Notes: a model not told the origin generated them from the letters alone. Positions 19,046 through 28,946 are shown, counted from the stretch's first letter. The stretch: 64,000 bases of DNA from Pseudomonas parasichuanensis (GCF_021601385.1 NZ_BQHO01000006.1:157077-221076), one strand, 5' to 3'. Translations and numbers: made by a program.

Positions 19046-22000
19046 GGTGCTGGCTCCAGTGGGCGATGCTCTGCAACAGGACCGACTCCTGGTACGGCTT
19101 GCCAAGGTACTCGTTGACGCCGATGGCCATGGCCCGCTCACGGTGCTTCTGCCCGGTGCGCGAGGTGATCATGATGATCGGCAGCTGCTTGAGGCGCTCG
19201 TCACGGCGGATGCGCGTGGCCACCTCGAAGCCGTCCATGCGCGGCATCTCGATGTCCAGCAGCAGCACGTCCGGGCGGTGCTCTTCGAGCAGGGCCATGG
19301 CATCGACACCGTCCTTGGCGGTCAGCACGCTCATGCCATGGCGCTCCAGCAGGCGGCTGGTGACCTTGCGCACGGTCACCGAGTCATCCACCACCATCAC
19401 CAGCAACGCCCGGCGTGGCGCAGGCCCGGTCAGCGCGCGCTGGCCGTCGTTGCCCCCCGGCAGGCGCGCCAGGCGCCGCTGCTGGCCACGCAACTGGCCG
19501 AGCAGGTCGAGAATCAGCACCACCCGGCCATCGCCCAGCAGCGTCGCACCCGACAGCCCCGGCACGGCCGCGAACTGCGGCCCGAGGCTCTTGACCACGA
19601 TCTCGCGGCTGGGCGACAGGCTGTCGACCTGGATGGCGAACGACTGCTCCTGGGAATGGGTGAGCAGCACCGGCAGCGGCACGCTCTGGCCCAGCAGCCC
19701 GGGCTGACCGCCGCCCTGCACCAGCTCGCCGAGGTAGCGCAGGGCATAGTCGTGGCCGGCATAGGTGTAGCGCGGCGGGTCGAGGCGGTAGCAGGCCTCG
19801 AGCTCTGCGGCCGGCACCCGCACGATGCCTTCGATGGTGTTCAGCGGGATGGCGTACTGCTCGTCGCCCAGGTGCACCATCAGCGCCCGGTTCACCGACA
19901 CGGTGAACGGCAGGCGGATGAGAAAACGCGCGCCCTTGCCCGGGCTGGACTCGATGCTCATCGAGCCGCCCAGCTGCTTGACCTCTTCATGGACCACGTC
20001 CATGCCCAGGCCGCGCCCGGAAATCTGGGTGATCTTTTCGGCGGTAGAGAACCCGGGACGCAAGATGAACTGCAGGATCTCGTGGTCGCTCAAGCGCGCC
20101 TGGGGGTCGAGCAGGCCGCGCTTGATCGCCTTTTTGCGCACCGCCTCCAGCGGCACCCCGGCGCCGTCATCGCTCATTTCGATGACGATATCGGCGCCTT
20201 CATGCAGCAGGTTGAGGTGGATGGTGCCCAGTTCCGGCTTGCCGGCAGCCAGGCGCGCCTCGCGGCCTTCCAGGCCATGGTCGACGGCGTTGCGCAGCAT
20301 GTGCTCCAGCGGCGCCACCATGCGCTCCAGCACACTGCGGTCGAGCTCGCCCTCGGCGTTGCCGACCACCAGCTCGACTTGCTTGCCCAGCTCGCTGGCC
20401 ACCTGCCGCACCACGCGCTGCAAGCGCGGCACCAGGCGTTCGAACGGCACCATCAGAGTCGCGGTCAGGCCTTCCTGCAACTGGCTGTTGACCCGCGCCT
20501 GCTGCTGCAAAAGGCTGTGGGTTTCCTGCGAGCGCTGCAGCAGGGTCTCTTTCAGGTCGAGCAGGTCCGACGCCGACTCGAACAAGGCTCGCGACAGCTG
20601 CTGCAGCTGCGAGTGGCGGTCCATCTCCAGCGGGTCGAAATCGTCGTAGGCGTCGCCCTCGAACTGCTGGCGGCTCAAGATCCGCCCCTGGGTTTCGATG
20701 TCCAGGCGCAGCAGCTGGTCGCGCATGCGCTCCAGCGTGGTCTCCATTTCGTTGAGGGCGAACTGCGCATCGTTGACCTGCTGCTCGATGCGCCCGCGGA
20801 TCACCGTGTGCTCACCGGCCAGGTTGCCCAGGTCGTCGAGCAGCTCGGCATCGACCTTGATCATGTCGCCGGCCCGCTCCGGCGCAGCGGCCGGCAGCTC
20901 GACGGGCACGGCTTCGACCTGCGGCGCGGCGGCGGCGCTGTCGGTCAGCGCAGCACTGGAGAAATTGCGGATGTAGTCGATCAGTGCCGTGGCGGCATGC
21001 AGCGGCTGGCCCAGGCGCACGGCATCGAGCATGTGCGCCAGGCGGTCATGGCAGTTCTGCAGCAGGCTGAACAAGGCCGGCGTCGACGGCAGCCTGCCGG
21101 CGGCCAGCAACTCGTAGAGGAACTCCAGTTCGTGGGCCAGGTCGCCAATGGCGGCGATCTCGACCATTCGCGCGCCGCCCTTGAGGGTGTGCAGGTCACG
21201 CAGCAGGTTCTCCACCTCGACCGTGCTGCGCGGGTCGGCCTGCCAGCGGCCCAGGGCATCGGCGGCGCTCTCGACGATGTCGGAGCTCTCTTCGAGAAAG
21301 ACTTCCAGCAGCTCCTTGTCGCCTGCAGCCTGGGCCTGCTCTTCGAGCGTGCCGGGCGCGTCGGCCTGGCTCGGCGGTGGCGCGCTCTGGCGAAACTCGC
21401 GCAGCTCGCCCAGCAATGGCACGGCCGAGGCCGGTACCTGGCCCTGGTGCAGGCTGTGCAGCATCTCGGCCAGTGCCACATGGCTGCGCTGCAGCAAGTC
21501 ATACAGCGCCGGGCTGGCCCCCAGGCGACGGTCCACCAGCCCTTCGTAAAGCAGCGCCAGTTCCTCGGCGAGCACCTCCACCGCGCCAATCGCGGCCATC
21601 TGCGCCCCGCCCTTGAGGGTCAGCGCGTCATGCTGCAGCGAAGACAGGGTCGTGAGGTTGTTCGGGTCGTTTTGCCACTGATGCAGGGCCTGGTCGGCGC
21701 TGTCGAGGATATCCCCGGCTTCCTCCAGGAACAGCTCGACCAACGCCGGCGCAGGCAGCGGCGCCACCCCCTCTGCACCGACCACGCCCATCACGGCCGG
21801 GTCGAGCGCATCGTCGAGCAACCCGCGCAACGCCGCCAGGCACTCGGGGCGGGCGTTCAGGTCCTGGCCGGCGGCAATCTCATCGAGCATGTCGAGCAGC
21901 ACTTCATGGGCCTGCCCGGCCACTTCGAAGAACCTCGGCGTGGCCGCCAGGCTGCCCTCCTCCACGGCGCCATACAGGTCGAGCAACCCTTCGCAGATTT

Positions 22001-24320
22001 CATCCACCTGCCACAACTCGGCCTGGTGGGCCGCGTGGCTGAGGCTGGTCATGGCATCCAGCAAGGGCTCCAGCCCGTGGCGCAGCGCGGGCTGTTGCTG
22101 CCAGTGCGCCAGTTGCGCCTCGGCGTCGAGCAGGGTGTCCATGCCCGTGGCCAGGAAACTGGCGATCAGTTGCGGATCACGGCGGCTGCGGCGCACCTGG
22201 TGGGGGTCGCTGTGCAGCTGCGCCAGGCGCGCATCGACAGTCTGCCCGACCTGTTCGATCAACCCGGCGGCACCGGGGATCGGCGCCAGCGGCGTGCTGG
22301 CCAGTTGCGCCAGCCCCAGGTGGAACAGGGCACGGGCCGCTTCCAGCAGTTCGATTTCCACCAGTAGCAGGGGCAGTTCGTGGCCCTTGTACTCACGCAC
22401 CAGGCGATCGAGCGCGGTGGCGAGCTCGGCCACCGGCATCACCCCGGCCATGGCCGCACTGCCCTTGAGCGTGTGCAACGCGCGCTGCAGGCCGTCGCTG
22501 ACCGGCGTGCCCTCGGCGCTGGCCTGGTGCAGGAAAGCATCGAGCCCGGCCAGATGGCCCTGGGCCTCGTTGCGGAAGATCTCCAGCAGCTGCGGGTCGA
22601 GCCCGTCGATGCTGGCGCCGGGCGCCGCATCGTTGAGCGCCAGCGCGTGCAGGTGGGCGGCCAGCTGCTCGATCTCGGCGCTGGCCGGCAATTGGCTGGC
22701 GGCGAAATCGGCCAGCAGGTCGGGCAGGCGCACGAACACCTGTTGCAGCGCCACCAACCCCTCGGCGCTGAGGGCGATGCGCCCTTCCAGCACCCGGTTG
22801 AGCAGGTGCTCGGCGCCCCATGCCAGCTCCGCCAGGGCCTCGGCATGGACCATGCGCCCACTGCCCTTGAGGGTATGCAAGGCACGCCGCACCTCGATCA
22901 ACGGATCGCGCAGGCTGTTGTCGGCACGCCAGCGTAGCCAGTGGCGTTCGATTTCCGGCAGTAGCTCACCGGCTTCTTCGAGGAACACTTCACGCAGTTC
23001 GTCATCAATGCCGTCCACGGCCCGGCCAGTAGCGTTTGCGGCCTCCGGCTGCTGACACTGCACTCCCAGTGCCGCCAGGCTGGCACGGGCCATCTCGATG
23101 AAAGGTTGCGCATTGGCCAAGGGGTCGGCCACCCGCCACTGCAGGTACGCCTCGGCGGCGCACAGTGCCTCGGCCAGGTGCGTCAGCTCGTCGGGCAGCG
23201 GCTCGTCCTCCAGGTGCACCAGCCAGCCCTGCACGTAGCCGGCGGCACCTGCGAACAGCTCGGCGGCGGCCGGCAGCATCAGCATCGCCAGTGCGCCGCG
23301 CACCTGCTGCAGCAGCCCAGGCAGCGCCTGCAGGCGTTGGCGCGACCAGTCCGACTCGAGGCAGTCGCCAATCAGGTCCTTGGCCTGCTGCAAGACATTG
23401 AGCGATTCGTGGAGCACCAGCTGGCGGATCTCGGCCAGGTCCGAGCCGGGCAGGCTGCCGGGCTGGCTTTCTTCCAGCGGGCCGACCATGCCGTTGAGCG
23501 TCGCTTCCACATAGAGCAACGCCCCGGCCACATCCATCAGTACCGCTTCATTGACGCTGTCGTCCTGCTCCACCAAGGCCTGCAACGCCAGCACCTGGTC
23601 GATGATCACCCGCCGTGGCTGCTGGAAACCCAGCACCGCCAGGGTGTCGGCCACATGGCGCAACGGCGCCAGCAGGGCTTGCAGCGGCGCGCGCGGCGGC
23701 CGCTCGTCACTGACCAGTGGGTCGAGCTGGTCCTTGATGCGCATCAGGTCGTCGCACAGGGCCGACACCACCGAACGCAGGGCATCGCGCCCGGCGCCGG
23801 CCTGCATGTGCTCGCGCCAGTTGCCCAGCGACAGGTCGAGGTTGGCCAGGTCTTCGGCACCGGCCAGGCGCTGGCCGAGCTCACCCAGCAGGCTGCCCTG
23901 GGCCAGCGCTTCGGCGCCGCGGCAGGCGCGCAGCTGGTTGAGCAGCGGCATCACCACCAAGGGCAGGTCGTGGCGTGCCCCGCGCAGCCGGTCAAGGTAC
24001 GGCGGCAGTTGCTCCAGGCCCCGGAACAGCGCGCCCAGGCATTCGCCGCGGGGGCTGACCTGGCCCTCCGCCATGGCCCGCCCGAGCAGCTCCAGCTCTT
24101 CGGCCAGGCGCGTGGCGCCGGGCAATTCGAGCATGCGCAGGCAGCCGTGCACCTGGTGCAGGTTGTCGACGAAGAAGGTCAGGTTGGACAGGTCGTCCGG
24201 CGCCCCGGTGAAATGCTCCAGGGCCTGGCGCGCCTGGCCCAGGCAGTCGAGGATGGGCGCCTTGGCCCAGGCCAGGGCGACCGTGTCGTGCCGTTCGCTG
24301 TGTACCGCCACCGAGGTCAT
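19038..24320 (-). CDS. chpA: Hybrid CheA-type sensor kinase ChpA with multiple Hpt domains
   Basis: This 1,760-residue kinase controls type IV pilus function. Canonical phospho-His sites in HTLKG motifs lie near residues 482, 616 and 1044. Further Hpt-like segments are degenerate: HQVHGCLRML (about 55), LQQVRGALAML (about 337) and ALTLKGGAQM (about 900, Leu in place of His). Then come the kinase core (RNAVDHGLEG, about 1340; GRGLGMDVV), a CheW-like domain and a receiver with phospho-Asp near residue 1689 (LLLDIEMPRMDG). The ATG at 24320 has GGAGG six bases upstream; ATG 24332 and GTG 24335 are alternatives. It is shorter than P. aeruginosa ChpA (about 2,470 residues). Confidence 0.93.
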   Translation of the reverse strand: MTSVAVHSERHDTVALAWAKAPILDCLGQARQALEHFTGAPDDLSNLTFFVDNLHQVHGCLRMLELPGATRLAEELELLGRAMAEGQVSPRGECLGALFRGLEQLPPYLDRLRGARHDLPLVVMPLLNQLRACRGAEALAQGSLLGELGQRLAGAEDLANLDLSLGNWREHMQAGAGRDALRSVVSALCDDLMRIKDQLDPLVSDERPPRAPLQALLAPLRHVADTLAVLGFQQPRRVIIDQVLALQALVEQDDSVNEAVLMDVAGALLYVEATLNGMVGPLEESQPGSLPGSDLAEIRQLVLHESLNVLQQAKDLIGDCLESDWSRQRLQALPGLLQQVRGALAMLMLPAAAELFAGAAGYVQGWLVHLEDEPLPDELTHLAEALCAAEAYLQWRVADPLANAQPFIEMARASLAALGVQCQQPEAANATGRAVDGIDDELREVFLEEAGELLPEIERHWLRWRADNSLRDPLIEVRRALHTLKGSGRMVHAEALAELAWGAEHLLNRVLEGRIALSAEGLVALQQVFVRLPDLLADFAASQLPASAEIEQLAAHLHALALNDAAPGASIDGLDPQLLEIFRNEAQGHLAGLDAFLHQASAEGTPVSDGLQRALHTLKGSAAMAGVMPVAELATALDRLVREYKGHELPLLLVEIELLEAARALFHLGLAQLASTPLAPIPGAAGLIEQVGQTVDARLAQLHSDPHQVRRSRRDPQLIASFLATGMDTLLDAEAQLAHWQQQPALRHGLEPLLDAMTSLSHAAHQAELWQVDEICEGLLDLYGAVEEGSLAATPRFFEVAGQAHEVLLDMLDEIAAGQDLNARPECLAALRGLLDDALDPAVMGVVGAEGVAPLPAPALVELFLEEAGDILDSADQALHQWQNDPNNLTTLSSLQHDALTLKGGAQMAAIGAVEVLAEELALLYEGLVDRRLGASPALYDLLQRSHVALAEMLHSLHQGQVPASAVPLLGELREFRQSAPPPSQADAPGTLEEQAQAAGDKELLEVFLEESSDIVESAADALGRWQADPRSTVEVENLLRDLHTLKGGARMVEIAAIGDLAHELEFLYELLAAGRLPSTPALFSLLQNCHDRLAHMLDAVRLGQPLHAATALIDYIRNFSSAALTDSAAAAPQVEAVPVELPAAAPERAGDMIKVDAELLDDLGNLAGEHTVIRGRIEQQVNDAQFALNEMETTLERMRDQLLRLDIETQGRILSRQQFEGDAYDDFDPLEMDRHSQLQQLSRALFESASDLLDLKETLLQRSQETHSLLQQQARVNSQLQEGLTATLMVPFERLVPRLQRVVRQVASELGKQVELVVGNAEGELDRSVLERMVAPLEHMLRNAVDHGLEGREARLAAGKPELGTIHLNLLHEGADIVIEMSDDGAGVPLEAVRKKAIKRGLLDPQARLSDHEILQFILRPGFSTAEKITQISGRGLGMDVVHEEVKQLGGSMSIESSPGKGARFLIRLPFTVSVNRALMVHLGDEQYAIPLNTIEGIVRVPAAELEACYRLDPPRYTYAGHDYALRYLGELVQGGGQPGLLGQSVPLPVLLTHSQEQSFAIQVDSLSPSREIVVKSLGPQFAAVPGLSGATLLGDGRVVLILDLLGQLRGQQRRLARLPGGNDGQRALTGPAPRRALLVMVVDDSVTVRKVTSRLLERHGMSVLTAKDGVDAMALLEEHRPDVLLLDIEMPRMDGFEVATRIRRDERLKQLPIIMITSRTGQKHRERAMAIGVNEYLGKPYQESVLLQSIAHWSQHHA

Positions 24321-24331
24321 GGGCGCCTCCA

Positions 24332-26392
24332 TCACCGGCGCTCGGCCGCGGTCGGCAGGGTGAAGCCCGACACCGAGCGGCGCATTTCACTGGCCATGCG
24401 CGCCAGGTGGCGGATGCTGTCGGCGGTGGCGCCGGAACCGGCGGAGGTCTGCGCGGTGATCTGCTGGATCACCGCCATGGTGTGGGAGATCTGCCCGGCG
24501 GACGAGGTTTGCAACTGGGCAGCGTCGGAGATGCTGTGGATAAGTTCGGCCAGGGTCTGCGACACCCCCTCGATTTCGGCCAGCGCCACCCCGGCGTCCT
24601 GCGCCAGGCGCGCGCCGCGTACCACTTCGGCGGTGGTCTGCTCCATGGAGGTCACCGCCTCGTGGGTGTCGGCCTGGATGGTGCGCACCAGCGCCTCGAT
24701 CTGCCGGGTGGCCGACGACGAACGTTCGGCCAGGCGTTGCACTTCGTCGGCGACCACGGCAAAGCCGCGCCCGGCCTCGCCGGCCAGCGAGGCCTGGATC
24801 GCCGCGTTGAGGGCGAGGATGTTGGTCTGATCGGCAATGTCGTCGATCAGGCTGACGATGTCGCCGATTTCCTGGGATGACTCACCCAGGCGCTTGATCC
24901 GCTTGGCGGTGTCCTGGATCTGCTCGCGGATGTTGTCCATGCCGTTGATGGTGTTGTGCACCACCTCGTTGCCCTTGTTGGCGATGGCCACCGAGCGCTC
25001 GGCCACCTTGGCCGACTCGTAGGCGTGGGCCGACACCCGGTCGATCGACTCGACCATGTCGCCCACCGCCTCCGAGGCCTCGCTGATCTGCGCGGCCTGG
25101 TGCTCGGAGGCCTTGGCCAGCTGGCGCGCGGTGTTCTGGGTATCCTGCACGGCGGCGGCGACCTGCTCGGCGCTGTGGTTGATGGTGGCGACCAGGTCGC
25201 GCAGCTGGTCGACCGAGTAGTTGATCGAGTCGGCGATGGCGCCGGTGAAGTCTTCGGTGACCGCCACGGTGACGGTGAGGTCGCCGTCGGCCAGCTCTTC
25301 GATTTCGTCGAGCAGGCGCATGATCGCCTGCTGGTTGCGTTCGTTCTTTTCGGCGGTTTCGCGCAGTTGGCGGTGGGTGGCACGCACCATCACCAGGCCG
25401 ATGAGGATGATCGAGGCCAGCGCCAGCAGGCCCAGCACGTAGCCGCCGACGGTGTCGAGGGTGCGCCCGCTGGCCAGGTTTTCAAAACCGTTGGCCAGGT
25501 GCGAGGCCTCGTCGAGCAGGGTTTGCGAGAGGCTGAAGATGTTGCCGGCGGCTTCGCGCACCCGGAACAGTTCGGGCGAGGTTTCGAGGATTTCGTCCAC
25601 CGAACCTGCAACGAACTGGAACAGCTCGGCAATTTCGGCCAGGCGCGCGCGGGCATCGGCGTCTTCGACCCGGGTCACCTGGATCGCCGGGTTACCGGCG
25701 AGCATGCCTTCGAGCACCTGGCCGAAGCGGCTGGCGTCGCGGCCGAAGGTGTCGGCGGCCTGCACCGAGCTGTCGTCGCCGGCCAGCACGGTGTTGACCG
25801 AACCGAGGATGCGCTCGGCCAGCAACAGCTGGCGCTGGGCCACTGCCACCTGGCTGGCCGGGGCGCCGCTTTGCAGCAGGATCTCCACCACCTTTTCATA
25901 CTCGACCTGCAACTGCGGCACGGTCTCGGCCAGGGTGGCCGCCACCTGGTGCAGCGACAGTACGGTCTGTTCGCTGGCCAGGATGGTGTCGGTGTTCTTG
26001 CGCAGGTTTTCCCAGTCCTGGCGCACCGCGTCCATTTCGTCGCGCACGGTGGCCGGGGCGGCCGGCAGGCCGGTGGCCTTGTCGCCCTCGCGCAGGTAGC
26101 TCCAGCGCCGCTCGAAGTCGTTGCGGGCATCACTGAGCAGGCGGAAGGCCAAGGCCTTGCCGGCTGCCGCCTCGGTGGCGTTCTTGGCGATGCGTTGCGA
26201 GAGCACCCGCAGCTCGCCGGCGTGGCCGATGTACTGCTTGTCGTGGTTGGCCTGGGTGTTGAGGTAGGCGAAGTTGGCGAACAGCAGCACGATCGACAGG
26301 ATCAGCACCACGAACAGCACGGTGATCTGCGCGCTGCTGCGCGGGCGTTGGGCCACGGCGGCGGGGGAAACGGAGGGGCCTGGCTTGTTCAC
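24332..26392 (-). CDS. pilJ: Methyl-accepting chemotaxis protein PilJ
   Basis: This is the membrane receptor of the Pil-Chp pathway. The 686-residue protein has a first membrane helix ([22 protein letters not shown]), a long helical periplasmic domain with the PilJ block [20 protein letters not shown], and a second helix near residue 320 ([21 protein letters not shown]). A HAMP-like linker and the cytoplasmic signalling tip follow (about residues 510-560), with [20 protein letters not shown]. Note QASLAGEAG where most receptors read EAARAGE, a PilJ trait. It starts at a GTG with AGAGGA upstream and ends 11 nt before chpA. Confidence 0.94.
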   Translation of the reverse strand: MNKPGPSVSPAAVAQRPRSSAQITVLFVVLILSIVLLFANFAYLNTQANHDKQYIGHAGELRVLSQRIAKNATEAAAGKALAFRLLSDARNDFERRWSYLREGDKATGLPAAPATVRDEMDAVRQDWENLRKNTDTILASEQTVLSLHQVAATLAETVPQLQVEYEKVVEILLQSGAPASQVAVAQRQLLLAERILGSVNTVLAGDDSSVQAADTFGRDASRFGQVLEGMLAGNPAIQVTRVEDADARARLAEIAELFQFVAGSVDEILETSPELFRVREAAGNIFSLSQTLLDEASHLANGFENLASGRTLDTVGGYVLGLLALASIILIGLVMVRATHRQLRETAEKNERNQQAIMRLLDEIEELADGDLTVTVAVTEDFTGAIADSINYSVDQLRDLVATINHSAEQVAAAVQDTQNTARQLAKASEHQAAQISEASEAVGDMVESIDRVSAHAYESAKVAERSVAIANKGNEVVHNTINGMDNIREQIQDTAKRIKRLGESSQEIGDIVSLIDDIADQTNILALNAAIQASLAGEAGRGFAVVADEVQRLAERSSSATRQIEALVRTIQADTHEAVTSMEQTTAEVVRGARLAQDAGVALAEIEGVSQTLAELIHSISDAAQLQTSSAGQISHTMAVIQQITAQTSAGSGATADSIRHLARMASEMRRSVSGFTLPTAAERR

Positions 26393-26404
26393 GTCGAAAG
26401 TCCT

Positions 26405-26959
26405 CTACAACGCCACATCGAGAAAGCCCGGTGCCTGGGCCAGGGCGAACGGGCTGAAGATCGCCCAGTTGCGCTCACGGGGGAAATGCCCCTGCACGAA
26501 GGGTGCGGCGGCGCGGATCAACGGCTGCGGCGGCGACAGTTCGAGGCTGCTCAGGGCGAAGTGCTGCAGGCCCACCACTTCGTCCACCAGCAGCCCGGCG
26601 AACAGCTCTTCGTGGTCCAGCACCAGCACCCGCCGTTGCTTGCCCGCCGCCGCCGGGCCAAGGCCGAAGAACGCGCTCAGGTCCATCACCGGCAACAGCC
26701 GCCCGCGCAGGTTGGCCACCCCGCGCACCCAGGGCTGCACCCCCGGCACCCGGCTGCTGCGCGGTTCACGCAACACCTCGGCGACCTCACCCATGGGCGC
26801 GACGAACCATTGCCCGGCAATGCGAAAGCCGATGCCACTCCACTGCTGCAGGCGGGTGTCCTGGGGCGGCTGGTCGGCCACCAGCAGGCGGCAACGCCGG
26901 TCGATGTCCAGCAGCAGCTCGAAGGCGGTCAGCGCCGCGCCCTGAGGGCGAGTGGTCAA
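26405..26959 (-). CDS. pilI: CheW-like coupling protein PilI
   Basis: A 184-residue CheW-domain protein (GIGFRIAGQWFVAPMGEVAEVL, GVANLRGRLLPVMDLSAFFG, RVLVLDHEELFAGLLVDEVVG). It joins PilJ to ChpA. No ATG fits the frame; the best start is the TTG at 26959, whose bases overlap the pilH stop as TTGA, with GAGGTG about seven bases upstream. Translation is therefore likely coupled to pilH. Confidence 0.88.
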   Translation of the reverse strand: MTTRPQGAALTAFELLLDIDRRCRLLVADQPPQDTRLQQWSGIGFRIAGQWFVAPMGEVAEVLREPRSSRVPGVQPWVRGVANLRGRLLPVMDLSAFFGLGPAAAGKQRRVLVLDHEELFAGLLVDEVVGLQHFALSSLELSPPQPLIRAAAPFVQGHFPRERNWAIFSPFALAQAPGFLDVAL

Positions 26960-27321
26960 GCGCCGAGCACCTCGACCAGCTTGGCGATCAACGCGTCCTC
27001 TTCCACGGGCTTGGTCAGGAAGTCGCGGGCGCCCTGGCGCGTGGCCCAGATGCGGTCGGTTTCCTGGTCCTTGGTGGTGACCACGATCACCGGGATGGCG
27101 CTGGTCTCTGGGTCTTTGCTCAGCTGGCGGGTGGCCTGGAAGCCGTTCATGCCGGGCATGACGATGTCCATCAGCACCGCATCGGGCTTTTCCTGGCGGG
27201 CCAGGGCCACGCCGTCGGCGCCGTTGCTGGCCTTGAGCACCTGGTGGCCGTGTTTTTCCAGCCACTCGGTCAAGCGGTACATCTCGGTCGGCGAATCGTC
27301 GACAATCAGAACTCGGGCCAT
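26956..27321 (-). CDS. pilH: Response regulator PilH (CheY-like)
   Basis: A 121-residue stand-alone receiver. It has VLIVDDSPTE (acidic pair), VLMDIVMPGMNGFQ with the phospho-Asp near residue 52, the conserved Thr in VIVVTTKD and Lys in FLTKPVEED. In P. aeruginosa PilH favours pilus retraction or acts as a phosphate sink. There is no output domain. It follows pilG by 49 nt. Confidence 0.94.
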   Translation of the reverse strand: MARVLIVDDSPTEMYRLTEWLEKHGHQVLKASNGADGVALARQEKPDAVLMDIVMPGMNGFQATRQLSKDPETSAIPVIVVTTKDQETDRIWATRQGARDFLTKPVEEDALIAKLVEVLGA

Positions 27322-27370
27322 GCTGTTTCCCCATGAGGAACGTGAGACGCCGCCTTGTATGCCGGCGGCG

Positions 27371-27772
27371 TCAGGGTGCGTTTGGGTCCTGCGCGGCGAA
27401 ACCGGGCACATGGGCGCGGATTGCATCGAGCAGTTCTTCCTTGTTGAACGGTTTGGTCAGGAACTGGTCGGAGCCCACCACCCGGCCGCGGGCCTTGTCG
27501 AACAGGCCGTCGCGGGAAGAGAGCAGGATGACCGGGGTGTCCTTGAATTCGCTGTTGTGCTTGATCACCGCGCAGGTCTGGTAGCCGTCCAGGCGCGGCA
27601 TCAGCACGTCGACGAAAATGATGCGTGGCTTGTGGTCGATGATTTTCGCCAGGGCGTCGAAGCCATCGCTGGCGGTGATCACCTCGCAGCCCGCCTCGCC
27701 GAGCAACATCTGGGCAGTGCGGCGGATCGTGCGCGAATCGTCGATCACCATCACCTTCAGGGGTTGTTCCAT
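27371..27772 (-). CDS. pilG: Response regulator PilG (CheY-like)
   Basis: A 133-residue receiver protein. It has VMVIDDSRTIRRTA, IIFVDVLMPRLDGYQ with the phospho-Asp near residue 58, VILLSSRDG and FLTKPFNKEELL. In P. aeruginosa PilG promotes pilus extension through the PilB motor. It is the first gene of the operon and is divergent from gshB. A sigma54-like site lies 41 nt upstream of the start. Confidence 0.94.
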   Translation of the reverse strand: MEQPLKVMVIDDSRTIRRTAQMLLGEAGCEVITASDGFDALAKIIDHKPRIIFVDVLMPRLDGYQTCAVIKHNSEFKDTPVILLSSRDGLFDKARGRVVGSDQFLTKPFNKEELLDAIRAHVPGFAAQDPNAP

Positions 27773-27812
27773 AGTTGCGCTTCTGCCTGGTCGCGAATTC
27801 GCCGAAGGGCCG

Positions 27813-27828
27813 TGCAGGCCACGTGCCA
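27813..27828 (-). promoter_or_regulatory. Sigma54-like -24/-12 promoter ahead of pilG
   Basis: Read on the minus strand the site is TGGCACGTGGCCTGCA: GG and GC are exactly 10 bp apart, and only one base departs from TGGCACG-N4-TTGCA. The expected start of transcription would be about 30 nt before the pilG ATG. This is sequence evidence only; no activator site was identified. Confidence 0.55.
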
Positions 27829-27954
27829 GGCCTTTTTAGCACACTCCGCAGGGCCATTCCATCTGCCCGCCCCCTTGACCGGGCGCGCGCCCGGCGCCAC
27901 CCTGAGCCACTTTTTCGTGCCATCGCGGCCACCCGCCGCCAAGAGGAATTACCC

Positions 27955-28908
27955 ATGAGCGTTCGCCTCGGGATTGTCATGGACCCAATCGCGTCCATCT
28001 CCTATAAAAAGGACAGCTCGCTGGCCATGCTGCTGGCCGCCCAGGAGCGTGGCTGGAGCCTGTTCTACATGGAACAGCGCGACCTGTACCAGGGCGAAGG
28101 CAAGGCTCGCGCGCGGATGCGCCCACTGAAGGTGTTCGCCGACCCGGCGCGCTGGTTCGAGCTGGGCGACGAGCAGGACAGCCTGCTCAGCGAGCTGGAC
28201 GTGATCCTGATGCGCAAGGACCCGCCCTTCGACATGGAGTTCGTCTACAGCACCTACCTGCTGGAGCAGGCCGAGGCCGACGGCGTGCTGGTGGTCAACC
28301 GCCCGCAGAGCCTGCGCGACTGCAACGAGAAACTGTTCGCCACGCTGTTCCCGCAGTGCACGCCGCCGACCCTGGTCAGCCGCCGCCCGGACATCATCCG
28401 TGAGTTCGCCGCCAAGCACGGCGACGTGATCCTCAAGCCGCTGGACGGCATGGGCGGCACCTCGATCTTCCGCCACCGGGTCGGCGACCCCAACCTGTCG
28501 GTGATCCTCGAGACCCTGACCGCCCTGGGCGCCCAGCAGATCATGGCCCAGGCCTACCTGCCGGCGATCAAGGACGGCGACAAGCGCATCCTGATGATCG
28601 ACGGCGAGCCGGTGGACTACTGCCTGGCGCGCATCCCGGCCAGCGGCGAGACCCGCGGCAACCTGGCCGCCGGAGGCCGTGGCGAAGCCCGCCCGCTGAG
28701 CGACCGCGATCGCTGGATCGCCGCGCAGGTTGGCCCCACCCTGCGCGAGAAGGGCCTGCTGTTCGTCGGCCTGGACGTGATCGGCGAGCACCTCACCGAA
28801 ATCAACGTGACCAGCCCGACCTGCATCCGCGAGATCGATGCCGCCTTCAATACCAACATCGGCGGCAAGCTGATGGATGCCATTGATCGCAAGCTGCAAG
28901 CGCGCTGA
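27955..28908 (+). CDS. gshB: Glutathione synthetase
   Basis: This ATP-grasp enzyme joins gamma-glutamylcysteine and glycine in the cytoplasm. The 317-residue protein shows GIVMDPIASISYKKDSS, MRKDPPFDMEFVYSTYLLE, the ATP-binding KPLDGMGGTSIFR (about residue 160) and EINVTSPTCIREID at the end. AAGAGGAA lies before the ATG. The gshB/pilG divergence is conserved in pseudomonads. Confidence 0.96.
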   Translation: MSVRLGIVMDPIASISYKKDSSLAMLLAAQERGWSLFYMEQRDLYQGEGKARARMRPLKVFADPARWFELGDEQDSLLSELDVILMRKDPPFDMEFVYSTYLLEQAEADGVLVVNRPQSLRDCNEKLFATLFPQCTPPTLVSRRPDIIREFAAKHGDVILKPLDGMGGTSIFRHRVGDPNLSVILETLTALGAQQIMAQAYLPAIKDGDKRILMIDGEPVDYCLARIPASGETRGNLAAGGRGEARPLSDRDRWIAAQVGPTLREKGLLFVGLDVIGEHLTEINVTSPTCIREIDAAFNTNIGGKLMDAIDRKLQAR

Positions 28909-28940
28909 CCGAGGACAGGTGGCAACACCGTACAGTGGGG

Positions 28941-28946
28941 TATGAT
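28941..28946 (+). promoter_or_regulatory. Possible -10 element for tonB
   Basis: TATGAT lies 65 bp before the tonB start. No good -35 hexamer sits 16-18 bp upstream, and I see no Fur-box-like palindrome. Confidence 0.3.

Noticed and set aside
18789-22367. Very long open frame opposite chpA (about 1,190 codons, plus strand)
   Set aside because: It lies antisense to well-supported ChpA domains, has biased His/Gln/Arg composition and no family motifs; it reflects high-GC codon bias.
27870-27900. GC-rich dyad CCGGGCGCGCGCCCGG before gshB as a terminator
   Set aside because: No T-run follows on either strand, and it lies in a divergent promoter region; it may be chance in GC-rich DNA.
24956-27958. 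1,000-codon frame opposite pilJ-pilG
   Set aside because: Spans several genes on the other strand, and its translation resembles no protein.
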